The notes under the pieces were generated by a model. It worked only from the letters and a program-made list of their open reading frames with translations, made no database searches and was not told the origin of the DNA. The position numbers were made by a program, and so were the translations under genes. A DNA stretch of 64,000 bases from Vicia villosa. Taxonomy: Eukaryota; Streptophyta; Magnoliopsida; Fabales; Fabaceae. Location: assembly GCF_029867415.1 (NCBI RefSeq), contig NC_081185.1, positions 123,012,920-123,076,919 on the forward strand, in the 5' to 3' direction. Below, one piece after another: positions 24,646 to 36,889 of the stretch (position 1 is the first letter of the stretch; every line of letters starts with the position of its first letter).

Positions 24646-25109
24646 CATGTATGGCCTCTAAAGGACTTTAATTAGTTTTAGATTATATGTAACCCTATGA
24701 ACAATCCTTTATAATCCTTTATAATGAGAATTTTAAAATATAATAATTCAATATATTGTTTATCATTTTTTTTTGTTTATTATCGTTAAAAATGCATTTT
24801 ATCAAATTGAATAATACTACATAGTCATTCAAACAACTAACTTTTTATATTACGGGTCACTATCAAATTATTACCTTTATTTGAAGATAAAATTTTTATT
24901 TTCAAATGTCAAAAATTTTTTTTCTCCATGTCACAAATTTTGTATTATTATTTAATACAATTGAATAATTCTATTTAAATTTACATGTGTATTTAAATAC
25001 ATCATTTTTCAAGTTTACCATTATATTTTGTATAATCATATTATTTGTTGTAATATTTTAATTTCATAATTTTTCTTTGTACTTATAAATGAATTTTTCA
25101 TATGTATAT

Positions 25110-25175
25110 CTAAAATAATTATTACGTCAAAATTAAAATAAATTCACCCGTGCGGGAGCACGGGTATCTTACTAG
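25110..25175 (+). mobile_element. Helitron 3' terminus (family B), plus strand
   Basis: ACCCGTGCGGGAGCACGGGT forms a hairpin at about 25146-25165, followed by ATCTTACTAG ending at 25175 and host T. The subterminal sequence differs from the 11598/18705 family, so it is a second family. Confidence 0.78.
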
Positions 25176-25249
25176 TTATTTAATCAAATCTAAATTCTTT
25201 AGAAGTTTGTTAATATGGTGGTGAGGTGGTTATAAGTAAGTCTATATAT

Positions 25250-26190
25250 TGTTAGTACTAATTGACTATATGGTTATTAATTAGAAGTTAGTTAGTAATT
25301 TGATCGTATATAAATGATGTAATAATACATATTTGTATTATTGAACAAGCATAATTGAATATATTTATTGTTTTGGATTCTCTCATCTACCTCTTTATTT
25401 TATCTTCTAATTTTTATAGAATAAGAAAGTTCTTCCTCTATTAGATTTGATATATTGAGTTTGATTCCTGATTGTGTAGAATGCACAAATTCGAGATTTT
25501 TTTTGTAATTATCAACTAAGTTAAGATGATTAGTGGTAATGGTCTTTCAAACTCACCTCCAATCCTTCATACCAAGAATTGGGAGAGATGACACAAATAA
25601 ATTAAGGTTTTGTTTAGCTATCAAGACATACTTGAAGTAGTTGCGAATGGAGTTCAAGAACTCGTAGGAAATGCAACTGAATGAGACATGGATATCTTTA
25701 TCAAATACTATGAAGGAAGGGACAAAGTGATGGGTTTTAAGTTGCAATCTCTAAGAAGACAATATAAATTATTGTAAATGGAGAAGAATGAAATTGTTGC
25801 AGTATATGCATAAAGATTCCAGGATTGGTTCATACGCTAAAAAGTTATGGTGAAGTCATGACTGAGAAAATGGTGATTAAAAGGTGATGAGGACACTAAC
25901 TCCTCATTTTTTTTATCATGGGATAATTGTTATACTAGAATCTAGCATCTTAGTAACTATGAAAATGAAGGATCTTATAGTGTCAAAAGCCCATGAAATG
26001 AGGATTTTGCAATCTCAAACTTTCAACAAGAATGGAAGTTTAAGAAATAAATGGACTCAAGCTCCCAGAAGACCAAACTTGATGTTAAATCAAAATCCTT
26101 CAAAAAATAAAGAGGGACGTAAAACTTCAACCAACAAAAGAATCAAAGCAAGGACAAAAATCACATCTAATGCTTCAGATTTCTAGTATA
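25250..26190 (+). mobile_element. copia fragment: LTR-like region and broken gag
   Basis: 25250 starts TGTTAGTACTAATTG. A TATA-like GTATATAAATG lies at 25307, so 25250-25470 is a possible decayed LTR. From about 25550 a Gag-like frame with stops reads EVVANGVQELVGNATE, then DKVMGFKLQSLRRQYKLL, then LESSILVTMKMKDLIVSKAH, matching the order of copia Gag (UBN2 type). It ends about 26190 without protease or RT. Confidence 0.6.
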
Positions 26191-26228
26191 ATAAAGGAAA
26201 TATGATGGATCAAGATAATGGTGATGTG

Positions 26229-28290
26229 TTAGCCTGGAAATTCCAGCTAAAAGGAGTCAACGTAGAATGATGCGTTGAGAAATGCTAATTGTTGGAAGCA
26301 TTAATTAACAAGCTTCTACACAAACAATATTGTCGGCTGAGGAGTCTTGACCGACGTGATAGGTATGGTTTGGAAGAATCACAAGAGTAGATTCATAAGA
26401 TAAAAATCACTTTTTTCTCTAAATATGTCCAAAATCTCGAAAAGGACATTTTGTGAAAGTCTAACTCGACAAATTGTGCTCGCGAGGTCATCAATTACCA
26501 AAAGAGACTTAGAAATTTTCTAAGCCAAAGAGTTAGTTGAAGAAAAGAGCATCGACGAATATCACATCAGACGATTTGAAAAAGTAGTTAATGACTTTGA
26601 GCAGCTAGGAATGTGGGATATTGGATATTTCAGTAGCTTTTGAAGCCTCACAACGTGGAAACATTTTAGAAGGATAAACTGCATGCAGATATGTGTCGTC
26701 CATTTGAAGATATAATTATTGTCGACGGCTATTTTAGACTAGTATATATAGCAGGCTCATACATTATAATCATGGTCGCAAATTTTCATATATTCTCTAT
26801 AGAAGTGAAGTACCCAAGTCACAGAGGGAAACAGTTTGTGAAAAACATCTATGGGTCTACGTTCTTTCTTTTCATTGTCTTTTTGTTTCCTTAAACAAAA
26901 CATTTGTCTGTACTGTCTTACAATTCCAATTTTTTTAATGTCATTTATTCATTTTACATAATTCTCATTTACCTAAGCTTTTCTTCAATTAAGTTTTGCG
27001 TTTACTTTGTCTTTGTACAAACAGTTTCATTTTATTCACACGCTACTTTTCACACAAGTGCTATGCACAAATTGCTCCCGAGATTTTTCGATTTGATCTC
27101 ACAAGCACACTAAACTCGTGAATGTTTACCAAAAACATCGGTAAATAAATTGGATTGCCCAGTGGGACCCTTTTGTACAGTTAATTTTAAAAAGTTTTTT
27201 TTGCAGAAAAATGGTGTCTTACGATTGTTCATACCTGTTTTTCATGCATAATACAATTATGAGTTTCGAGTGTGTATGTTTTCGAGGAGTCGTAAAAGAC
27301 TTCCTGAAATGTCTCATCCTGTAAGAAATTAACCCCATCCCCAAAATAATACTCCAAACCCAGGAGAACCACCGGTCGGGTCGACCGTAGGCACTAAAGG
27401 AACTTCAATGTCTGTTTCAGAAAACCCTAATGTCATAAGCCAAATAACGACTTAGACTGTAACACAAAAAATTATGGTCTCATCACCACAAGTGTCTCCG
27501 AATTTCCATATTTAATTGGAATCAACTAGAAAAAACTTTCCATGAGCAGTTTTATATGGGACAATCTAAGATTAGTCTCAAGGAACTAACCAATGTAAGG
27601 CAGAAGGTTGTTGAAACCATATACAATTATCTTAAAAGATTCAGGACCCTAAAGTCAAGGTGTTTTATCCAAATGCCTGAACATGAGTTAGCCGAATCGG
27701 CAACAGGGGGTCTCGATTATTCCATTAGAAAGAAATTTAATACCCAATACTTAAGGGACATAACCTAATTCGTAGACAAAGTTCAACAAGTCAAGTTCCC
27801 GAAAGCCAAAAAGGCCATATCGAACAAGTATAATAAAAAAAGGAAATTGGCCTATGTCGAGATAGATGGGGTAGAAAATGTGTCTGACGTAGACCATGAC
27901 TATGTCGAGGAGAGCGAGGTTAACATGGCAGAACTCAATCTAGGGCCTCCTTATGTGTGTAAACTACTAAAACCTTCGAACAGGAAAAATCCTGTTGAAT
28001 CGGAAAAAATGAGAAAATTGTCACCAAAACGTACACATTCGATGTAACTGAGTGTGATGAAATATTCGATCTTATAGTGTATGATGGTCAGATTGTGATC
28101 CTTAAGGGGCTCAAGACCCCATCATTAGAGCAGAGAAAGAAAAAATAATTTTGTAAATTCCATAATTTTCTTGGTCATAAAACATCTCAATGTATTCTTT
28201 TTAGGGATCTGGTGCAAAACGCATTGAAGGATGGAAGGCTTAGGTTTTCTAATAAACAAAAATGTCGATCGGAGAAAGAAGCTGACCAAA
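26229..28290 (+). mobile_element. Ty3/gypsy fragment: LTR-like region and Gag
   Basis: 26229-27150 has the look of a legume Tat-like LTR and leader. GATTGCCCAGTGGGACC near 27153 is a possible primer-site region, and TTTTTTTTGCAG at 27195-27206 precedes the coding part. The gag remnant follows. At 28291 the sequence switches to copia pol, so the element is truncated there. LTR limits are approximate. Confidence 0.5.
27530..28290 (+). pseudogene. gypsy Gag remnant
   Basis: An open stretch (27556-27765) reads MGQSKISLKELTNVRQKV, NYLKRFRTLKSRCF and GGLDYSIRKKFNTQYLRD, the helical retrotransposon-gag core. It continues after a stop with VQQVKFPKAKKA, an acidic linker, then FDVTECDEIFDLIVYDGQIV, and a degenerate zinc-knuckle-like FCKFHNFLGHKTSQCILF near 28153. 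Stops interrupt it (27766, 28045 and 28146). It would have formed the element's capsid. No protease or RT of this element remains. Confidence 0.68.
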
Positions 28291-28880
28291 AACATCACAC
28301 TTGGGAGTAATCAAGAGAATTATGAGATACGTCATAGGTTCGATTGGCTGCGAAATTCTATCTTCTGCAACAGATAAAGTTGGAAGCTGTAAATTTCTCA
28401 GTTATACCGACTTAAACTGGTGTGAAGACAAAAGTGATAGTAAATCCACTACTAAATACACCTCTATGTATGGAGAAACATCAATCTTTTGGTGTTCTAA
28501 TAAGGGACTATTTTGTGGCGCTCTCTTCTTGCGAGGCCGTGTACATTGCAATGTCTATGTGTGTGGGTCAAGTTGTATGGTTGATGAATTTAATGAAGGA
28601 GTTGTGCATCGAAGAGAATGAGGTTGTAACTTTGATGATAGACAATGTTTCAACTATAAACCTTGCTAAGAGTTTCATTGCACATGGGATAAGCAAGTAT
28701 ATAGAGATGATATTTCACTAATTGAGATAGCTTGTGAGTGAAGGAAAATAAAAGTTGGGGTATTGCAAAAATGAAGATAAAGTGATCAATTTGCTAACCA
28801 AAGAAGTAATAGTTGAAGTGTTCAAGAGATTTGAAGAAGCACGTGAGTATTGAAGACTTTGAGGACTTGAATTAAGGTGT
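28291..28880 (+). pseudogene. copia RNase H-region fragment
   Basis: Translation gives LGVIKRIMRYVIGSIGCEIL, FLSYTDLNWCEDKSDSKST, then after a frameshift near 28500 VALSSCEAVYIAMSMC and WLMNLMKELCIEENEV. This is the order of the copia RNase H domain, including its conserved SSCEAEY-like block. The upstream RT is absent because the sequence joins gypsy gag directly. ANQRSNS-type residues near 28790 mark the pol end. Confidence 0.75.
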
Positions 28881-29511
28881 TGTTTTTATGAAAAAGTGAT
28901 AATTCAAAGTTGATAATTCAAGTTTTTTTTTTAATTGGTTTATGGTGCATTTCCGATGAAGAGAGTGGTTGATTTGTTTTATTGTGATATGTCTGAATTT
29001 TTATATCTGAACAGTGACAAAAGACATTTTTGAATTTCCATAAATTGAGAGGACTGCATGTAGTTCAGTGAACAAACCCATTTTGGCCATTGTGGTCAAT
29101 GTGTGTTACAAAAGGGGGCTGTAATCCCTATTTCTGAAAAAGCTGAAACACTAGCAGTGGAAAAAGAAAGGGTAGCCCATGAGAAACAAAGTGACAAGCA
29201 CATTAGAGTGACTACCGAAAGAGTAGGAGAATCTGGATTCAAATAACTGGACTTAATTATTTTGATTTACGTTGTTTTAATGTACCCACTTTTGTTACAC
29301 TACTTTTTTATTCTCTCAAGTTTTATTTTAAGAACTGATCTCGTCTCGAAGTACCATTCATAGAAATCAATTAGCAAAGAAAGAATCAAATAAATAAATC
29401 AATACTGAAGTGAAGGAATTCCTCATTAAAACTAGAACCTATTAATATTTCTCTGATATATGTATACACGTACAAGGGCAATGCCCCGGGATGAGGTTTC
29501 TGAGAAGCCAC
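28881..29511. other. LTR-like remnant and downstream flank of the CONSTANS-like gene
   Basis: A purine run AAAAGGGGGCTGTAATCCC lies at about 29110-29128. The segment could be copia 3' sequence but has no definable LTR. The last 100 bases probably include the 3' untranslated region of the minus-strand gene. Confidence 0.35.
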
Positions 29512-31762
29512 TCATCCTTCTTGAATGTCATCATCACCTGCCTTAACAAATCTCCCTCTCACTCTCTTTCTCGTATCAGCCCTAGCCTTCCTTGACTCAT
29601 ATCGAATGTGCTTGTCAAACCTATCCAAAGTAATAAAATGTGACATTTCTCAAATTGATAATGTAAAACTTTGTCGAATTAACAAGACGTACCTTCGAGT
29701 TTTCTTCTTCTCTTTATATCGTAACATGGCATCCCCTCTATTCCTTACTTGCTCCTCCAAGTTACCCTTGCCATTTATGTTGCTCACATTTTCACTCCCA
29801 CTCAAAAGATACTCCATAACTGGTACATTATCTGCACCACTGTATGTTATGGATTCAACTAATTTGGACTCAGTTGGTAACCCATCTCTAATTTTCTTGT
29901 TGCTTTCTACTTTCTTCTTCACATGGCTTGATGATGACTGATCCGAATGATTCTGCGAATTTTGCAAAGACAAACAACTTATCAATCACAGGTTCCCTAT
30001 AGATAAACCAAGCATGATAGAATAAAAGCCAAATCATATGGAAACAGTGTTTATAATAATAGTATAGATATAATATGTTATCTAACACTTAATGGTGCAG
30101 TTGTTGTAGCTTTAAAGTTGAAATATAGGTACAACTAAAGTTGAAATTTTTCTATGAATCTTACGGCAATAAAATCTTGCCGACCTCTATTGTCCATCCC
30201 CATGTGAACTCTGTGCATTGAATCAAAAGCAATGTAGGCCCACAATTTTGTCTATATGTGTAGATATCATTGTCAAACTTATTAATCCACATCTACTCAA
30301 CTTTCTTTTTCAAAATTGGTTTTTCAAAAAAAGAAAAATTCATGGTTTCATTACACAGTACATTAAACTCAAAGATGCACATAGTAAGAGATTGGATGTG
30401 CCAGAAAGTTTTCTACATGTTGTTAAATTGGCATGAATTGAAAAATAACTATCTTACATTTCTTGATAGAAAATCATCACCAAGTGTTGAATAATTCTTA
30501 TTATGCACATCCTGCAATAATTTTGGAACTGATAAAGAAGTTACTTCTACACCATCATATGTCATATCTCTTGATTTCTGTAATTGAAAATCCCAGACCT
30601 GCACAAACAGAGACTAGTTATAGCATGTATCAGGATAGATACTAGTTGAACCAGTACACCGTAGAAAATTCAATTAATGCAGGGTGAAAAAATCAATGGC
30701 TTTAAATAGACCTAACTTAAGGTCAGGTAAAAATATTTTAAAAACATGTACTACAAGTACAAGGAAAACAGTAAAAACAAAAACATTTTCCAAGATCTCA
30801 ACAGGGTTTTTACATTGAGAATGAAAACTCTTTCTTCATATGTTGGTTTTCTTCAATCAAGCAGTCACAGAAAAAGCTGCAAGTAAGATGGTTATCAAAA
30901 TGATATTGTTTCTTGTTTATGGTGAGTCTTTGCTCATAGAGCATTATGATTTTCATGAGATTGAAGCAACCTTACCCTACATTACTCATATACTAAAGAT
31001 TCAACACTTGATTTATTAACAGAAAAATCAAAATTATAATATTTGTTTACATGATTAAAAAGTTAATTAAAATGAGTTAACATAATCCAGAAACTAACAA
31101 ACCTGAGGAGGCTGATACGTAGGGTTACGATTCCATAGAAGAACACCAGATTCATTTCCATAATCGTTACTACTTTTCTTAGCGCCGACGTCAAATTCAG
31201 GTGAAAAATTGAGCAAGGAAGTAAACGGAGTTTGCTGAAGCAACAACAAATCATCAACTTCATTACTACAATCACTGAATCTACAATCATTTTCACCATC
31301 CAAATTCCTCCTTCTCTTCGCAACTTCCGCCACTTGTTCATACAACTCATCTCTATTCTGAACAACCGGAACAACCGGACCTTCCAAATCCGCCACAAAA
31401 ACGGAATCGTTCGGCTTCAAATCAAGCCCCAACGCAATGACAATCTCGTTAACGGAAGGACAACCGGTAAGACCTTCCAGACGGCGGCGGTTGTGGTTGT
31501 TGTGATGAGAAGAAGAAGAGGAGGAGTCACCGCCGTGAGCATCCCAATCGCAGCGGAGGCATTGAACTAGGTTATCGGTGAAGCAACGAACCGAAGCGGC
31601 GTCGTTTTTACAGTTTTGACAAATCTGAAAACGCACGTGCTTGAGTGCGAGTGCGTTAGCAGAGTGCACGTGCTGGTCGCAAACTAAGCAGAGTTTCGCG
31701 GAGTCTGGTTTGCAATATAGAACCGCGTTTCTTGTGTCGCAGTAGTCACAAGGAAACGACAT
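29512..31762 (-). CDS. CONSTANS-like B-box/CCT transcription factor (group III)
   Basis: A nuclear transcription regulator of the CONSTANS-like family; relatives act in photoperiod and light signalling. Exons: 31103-31762, 30458-30598, 29693-29952, 29512-29620. Introns are GT-AG with matching phases and the product is 389 aa. B-box 1 is at about residues 5-41 ([13 protein letters not shown], then CDQHVHSAN). The second, diverged box is at about 47-78 (ICQNCKND, then CDWDAHGG). A Ser/His run and [12 protein letters not shown] follow. Exon 2 starts VWDFQLQKS. The CCT domain spans the last intron, about residues 337-380 ([18 protein letters not shown], then [20 protein letters not shown]). CCT regions carry the NF-Y interaction and nuclear targeting. 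Box 2 and the GLTGCPSV block point to the COL14/COL15 (BBX12/13) type. The ATG at 31762 directly precedes box 1. No lesion seen. Confidence 0.94.
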
Positions 31763-32449
31763 CGTTTAAGATAATTTGATTCTGTTTGAAGTGTGAAGTT
31801 TGAAGAATTTGTGTATAATGAAGTGGTTTATTATTTATTAAGGAGAAGAGAATAGAATAGCATAGCACACATGATAATTGATAAGCATGAAGAAAGTGGA
31901 TATGTAGTTAGGATGGAAGGTAGTACTGTACTAGTTAGTGTGAGGTGGGGACAAGTGAAAAGATATTTTGGTCACTTTTTGGATATGATTGATTTTGAGG
32001 TGTGAATCTTGCTTTGCTTGCATGTGCTTACTCTGTTTGTGTTAATATATCTTGCATCTTGCTACTAGTATGTACAGATTCCGTGCTGTCAGTTTTGTTT
32101 TGTTTGTTGGAGTGAGCGGTAGTGTGACAGTTTTTTGGAATTTGGGCTTTTTGGAGGTAGGTGGTTTTTGGTGTTTGGGCCGGTAGGAACTGTTTGGACA
32201 AGTGGTTGTTGTTTGAGGGATGCATGTTGGTGATTCATTCACATAGTTAGGTTTTTATGTCATTTTTTTAAGGGATTGATTGAATTTGATAGAGGATGGA
32301 ATGAAGTAGGATTTTATTGTTTGAATCATTTAAAAAGGATGAAATAGAGTTGAATAAAGTGGTATAACTTTCATTACATTTTGTTTTTGGTAGCCCACAA
32401 GGTTTAGAGAGGCAAAGGTCTAATTACTACATAAGACAACTTTTGGCAC
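31763..32449. other. upstream region of the CONSTANS-like gene
   Basis: Promoter side of the minus-strand gene. I do not see a decisive TATA box. An AATAAATAATAAACC-like AT-rich patch lies about 70-90 bp upstream of the ATG. No other gene. Confidence 0.4.
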
Positions 32450-32720
32450 AAAACATGTGAATTTTTTTCTTCGACCGGAAATCAGACGTGAGTGTTATCT
32501 CAACCATTCCAATAAATCTGATTATTGACTGCGTCTCAAGCCTTGCCACATGCGTTCAGTTACTACTCATGTATCAGATTTAAAGAGGAAACATGTCATT
32601 TCTCAGGTATTCAAATTCTTCCTCGTTCGAACTCTACATTTTACTCTTATACTGACTTGAGCGTTTGAGTGTTAACCTTGCAGGTCAACCCCCTCTCTAC
32701 TACATTGGAAGCTCTGAACC
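32450..32720 (+). repeat. gypsy LTR-like fragment
   Basis: The phrases TACTGACTTGAGCGTTTGAG and CCTTGCAGGTCAACCCCC (about 32649-32692) are typical of the 3' part of Tat/Ogre-type gypsy LTRs in legumes. Ends are not defined and no coding part is attached. Confidence 0.45.
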
Positions 32721-33059
32721 ACCACAACAAATTCTGAATATATAGTTTTCGATCAACTTTAGTTCTGACACAAAACATTAGCGAAGAATGTGAAATTACA
32801 ATCATCGTTGCTATCAGTTTAGTTTTGATGATTTGTCAATTTGCGTGTATATGAATTATTTGATTTATTGTGTGTTTGTACTTTGTCCATTGTATGAATG
32901 TATTTGTATTGTTGTTGTAATTCATGTAAAATAATTTGTATTTGTTCACTTCGGCTATAACTAGATCTTGCTCCTTTGAGAACTTCTCCATTAATTGATT
33001 TGGTAACTGTAGTCATGAAAATGTCTTCCTTTTTTAACCTAGCAATTGGTTTTGTATCA

Positions 33060-33330
33060 ATGTATTAAGTATTGCTTGAATCACAAGTTAGAATGCTTGA
33101 ATCAAGACTCCAAAGATGTATGATTTGAATCATGAAGCCTTGTGAAAGTTGGAAATTGGCTCTATCTCATTTGAGTTGAATCATAGTATAGTGTGATTCG
33201 AATCACAATTCTACTTGACTCGAATCATGAGATACACATGACTCGAACTATAGTTTTTTTCTTTATTTCCAACCTTTGATTCAAGTTATTGTTTCTTTTA
33301 TTCGAATTATTACTTTATGATTTGATAAAA
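33060..33330 (+). repeat. LTR-like block with GATTCGAATC palindromes
   Basis: Variants of TGATTCGAATCA occur at 33121-33132 (T for C), 33194-33205 and about 33217-33228 (GACTCGAATCAT), with half-sites elsewhere. The spacing and setting resemble the palindrome cluster of the Sirevirus-like LTR at 4811. No coding sequence. Confidence 0.5.
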
Positions 33331-35160
33331 ACTCTTTGTCTCAGTTAATTTTATAAAAGTTTTCACCCTCTTGCACCAGAGTCCTCCTATCTCTTTTGTT
33401 TTAGTCTATGATAGAGCGTGTGACACCAAATGAGTAAGAATCTCAAAAAAAGTGAAGAAACACAATCTCTTGTAACATCATTGTGTGTTTTTATAGTAGA
33501 AAAAAATAGAGAGAGAATTGATCAATCAATTGATCGAATTGATCAATCTCTAAACCATCACCAAGAACCTAAAAAACTTATTTTTGCCAAGAACCTTGAG
33601 AGAACCCAGTGTGTTCTTCAAAAACTTGTTGATACCTTGTGATTAATCTCCTACAACATAAATCTAAAGTGGAACATAAATCTCCTTTAGACAGATTGAA
33701 TTTTGAAGAAATAAAATTTATAAAAGCAAGCAGGACTTAGGGTTCATGGTACTTTCTCAAACATATCCAATGGATCCTCATATTCTATTATGAGAAATTT
33801 AACAAGTTATAGAAAATAGATAAAAGTGGACAACACCTACTTTTGTCAGAGTGTTGTCCCTTATAAAGTGAAGAATTTGTTTATTTTTGCTAGCTTGAAT
33901 TATTCACCAGAGAGCATAATTTTCTCAGCTATAAAAATGGGATTTTCTCAATTGCATTTGAGATTTTAGCGTCGCATCAAACTCAAATGTTAGAAATCCG
34001 CTCTCGGGTACCAAAATATACCCTTAAAGTAACATTTAAGTCTCGTTTCTCGTAATTGATTCATTGGATTCACAAAGGATCATCATGATAGAAGTCTCAT
34101 GACCCTCACTCCCTAATGGACTACTCGCTCATGGTGAGATAAATCATAGATAAAATAAATAATACACAAGCATGCATATTTAAATATCAAAGTAAAAGCA
34201 ATAGAAATTGGAATGGAAAAGATTAACCTGGATAAAGATAAAATTACATGTATCAAATTAAAGAAAAAGCTCTGAAATACTTCGAGTTCTACAACTTCTC
34301 TCGCAAGAAATAAAATTACAAGAAATAAACTAGCAAGCTTAGAGCAAGAAAACTAAAATGGAATAATGTAAAATGTAGTAAGTGTGAAAGGTGTGCTTCT
34401 CCAATGAGTTCTAGGCCTACTTATAGCAAATTATTGCATTCAATGGTACTAAATTCGTGTAATGGACACTTAAGATCATTAAGCACTAAAAATGGAACAG
34501 TTTGGAGCCTCCAAAGATTAAAAAAATCGTTACAGAATGCCAAAAGATCGCACAAAATTGGGCCTGACACAAGGGGTTGTGTTAGGCAACACGGGGTGGG
34601 GAAGTTATGTGAAACTCTGCTACTATGTATGAGAGCTGTCTGTTGGGCTAATACAGTCTGTGTCAGAGGACATGACCTAATCTTGTTGGTCTCGAAAATT
34701 TTGTACTAGAGGACTCATTTTTCGCGCTTTCTTCGACCTTTTCCCCTTTGATTTGATCCAAAGTCATCTTAATACTTGAAAATAGTAACGCACGCACCAA
34801 AGCGGATGAAATGGGAATAAAAAGAGAAAACATACGATAAAACATAAAGAAAATAAGATAAAAAACAATGTGTATGCACCATATATCAAACATTTCACAC
34901 TTAAATTGTTGATTGTCCTCAAGAAAATTGCTCGCATTTAAAGAATTTGCACAAGCATAACATCATGTAAAAACTAATGAAAATGAAAATTCTATATTTA
35001 TATATGAACCTTTGATCTGATCAATCAAGTTCCAATTCCCCTTGTACTAGTTTGACTCAAAGTATTATAAGAACACAATTTGCATAAAATAAAACTAAAG
35101 TTTCCTCCCTTTGATATTAACGTAACTATGGCCTTGTACTTAAGTCTTATCACTCGATTT
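33331..35160. other. retroelement-derived non-coding DNA
   Basis: On the minus strand, TTGAGGACAATCAACAATTT at about 34925-34906 resembles the post-pol spacer of Athila/Tat gypsy elements, and the AT-rich region to its left could be the attached 3' sequence. The open frame at 33430-33642 resembles nothing I know. Confidence 0.35.
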
Positions 35161-35520
35161 TCTCGCTTATCATTTGGAATAGTCAGATTCGAATCACTCA
35201 TAATCCATGACTTGAATCAAGCAAAACAGATGCAAAATAGGATAATTTTGGTGTCTCCAATTCGAATCATAGATTACACATGATTCGAATCATGCAACTC
35301 TGTGACTCGAAAGACATTTCGTGCATGACTCGAATCACAAATTTCTTGCTATCCACTGACTTGTCATATTCAAATCAAGCTTAACACATGATTCAAATCA
35401 AGAACCTATGTGACTCGAATCACAGTCAAATAACAGGAAAATGAGTCACTTTCTTTATGAGATCTTATTTCACTATACTTGCTCATTCGACTTAAATCAT
35501 GAAATGTTCTTGACGTAAAT
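35161..35520. repeat. second block of GATTCGAATC palindromes
   Basis: GATTCGAATC at 35186-35195, TGATTCGAATCA at 35281-35292 and GACTCGAATCAC near 35328 and 35412, plus half-sites. It resembles the block at 33060-33330, so both may derive from the same LTR family. Confidence 0.5.
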
Positions 35521-35541
35521 CATGACAGGTTTTGTGCTTGA

Positions 35542-36140
35542 TGTAACACCCCGTTTTTCTAGAAATTATTTACATTAATTAATTAATTATAATTTTATGT
35601 GTGTATTTTATTATTATTTGCATGATAATTAAGATGTTTTGGGGCAACTAGGGTGGGTGACCCTTAGGTAGAGAGTGTGGAGAGTAATTAGAGGTGTGTA
35701 GATTTATTTAGAATTATTTAGATGGTTAAAATAATGTTTTAGTGTTATTATTTAAATGAAATAATAAATAAAAAGAAATAATGAGTTTGGGGTGGAAACT
35801 GCAAATTGTGGAGCATTAAAATAAATAATGTAAGTTAGTAATGAGTTGGGCCTTAGTCGAATATTAGAAAGATATAATTAGATTTTTTATTTACAATGAG
35901 TGAAGTGAGGGAAAAAGTTCACATTGCGTGAAACTTTTGGAACTGGAGAAAAAGATGCAAGAGTAGAGAAAAGAAAGGAAAACCTAAGGTAAGCTCTAGG
36001 AAGGAAAAGCCATAACCAAAAGGAAAAGTCAAAACCTAAGGTGAGTCAAGTGCAACCCGATTTAACCCACTTGCTATAAAGAAGAAGAAGAAGAAGAAGA
36101 AGAAGAAGAAGAAGAAGAAGAAGAAGAAGAAGAAGAAAGC
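35542..36140 (+). repeat. possible LTR start and TATA region
   Basis: TGTAACACCCCGTTTTT at 35542 resembles a common start of plant LTRs. A TATA-like GCTATAAAG lies at 36073, just before the GAA repeat. No matching end, primer site or second LTR was found. Confidence 0.3.
36081..36137 (+). repeat. (GAA)n microsatellite, about 19 units
   Basis: An uninterrupted GAA/AAG run directly following the TATA-like motif at 36073. Confidence 0.95.
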
Positions 36141-36889
36141 TTTTGCTTTGTTTTCCTTTTTTTATTCCTTGTTCCTTGATTTTTTTTTAATGCTCTATTT
36201 TTCTATTTTGGTTTTTTGTACTTCCTTTCTGATATTAACTTTAACTTTGTTTATATTTTTTTAATGCTTTGTATGGATTTTGTACTTCCTTCACGTGATC
36301 AATGACAACTCATCATAATTTAATTTTCCAAAAGCATGTGATGGCAGTGGTGCGAGTATGTGATGGACACGGATAGTTTATTATTTTATTAGTTTTTTCT
36401 AGCGGTTTTTCGTTTCCATGCGTGATAAAGTAGAATAAATTGAGAAAATAAATTGACAAGTGATTATCTGTTTCCATGCGTGACAAACTAGAGATAAAAA
36501 TAATATTATTAGTTTATTAGTTTATAATTGATTTGCTTTTTTTCAAAAAAAAATTCTTAGTTTGTAATGTACTATAGTAATAAACTCTTTTAATTGAGGT
36601 TTTTACTTTATTTGATTTTTTTTAATTTTAAAATATGATATTCGACATATAGTATTTTTTATATAATATTAAAAAAAATACTCATAGTGTCTTACATTTA
36701 ATTTCTTTATATGTTTTTAAATTATTTTTTTATAGTTTTATTTTGTTTTTTTTGTTTTATTTTAGAAAAAAAAGTTTATCTTTTTCAATTTATTTATTTT
36801 TTATTAAAGTTATTTTTCTTAGTTTTTTTTGTCTTTGTTTATTTGTTAATCGAATAAATGTCATGTGGTATTAATAGTATGTCGCTTCC
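36138..36889. other. gene-free T-rich stretch
   Basis: T-rich intergenic or leader-like DNA between the GAA repeat and the hAT transposase remnant. No coding frame. Confidence 0.5.

Noticed and set aside
30160..30206. Possible extra exon in the second intron of the CONSTANS-like gene
   Set aside because: It is bounded by AG and GT but is about 46 nt, so including it would break the frame, while joining 30458-30598 directly to 29693-29952 keeps it.
31063..31570. Alternative-frame and plus-strand frames over the CONSTANS-like first exon
   Set aside because: Shadows of the B-box exon, which has clear domain motifs.
32028..32242. Overlapping Thr/Pro/Lys-rich minus-strand frames
   Set aside because: Overlapping frames in the region upstream of the CONSTANS-like gene, with low-complexity composition and no recognised motif.
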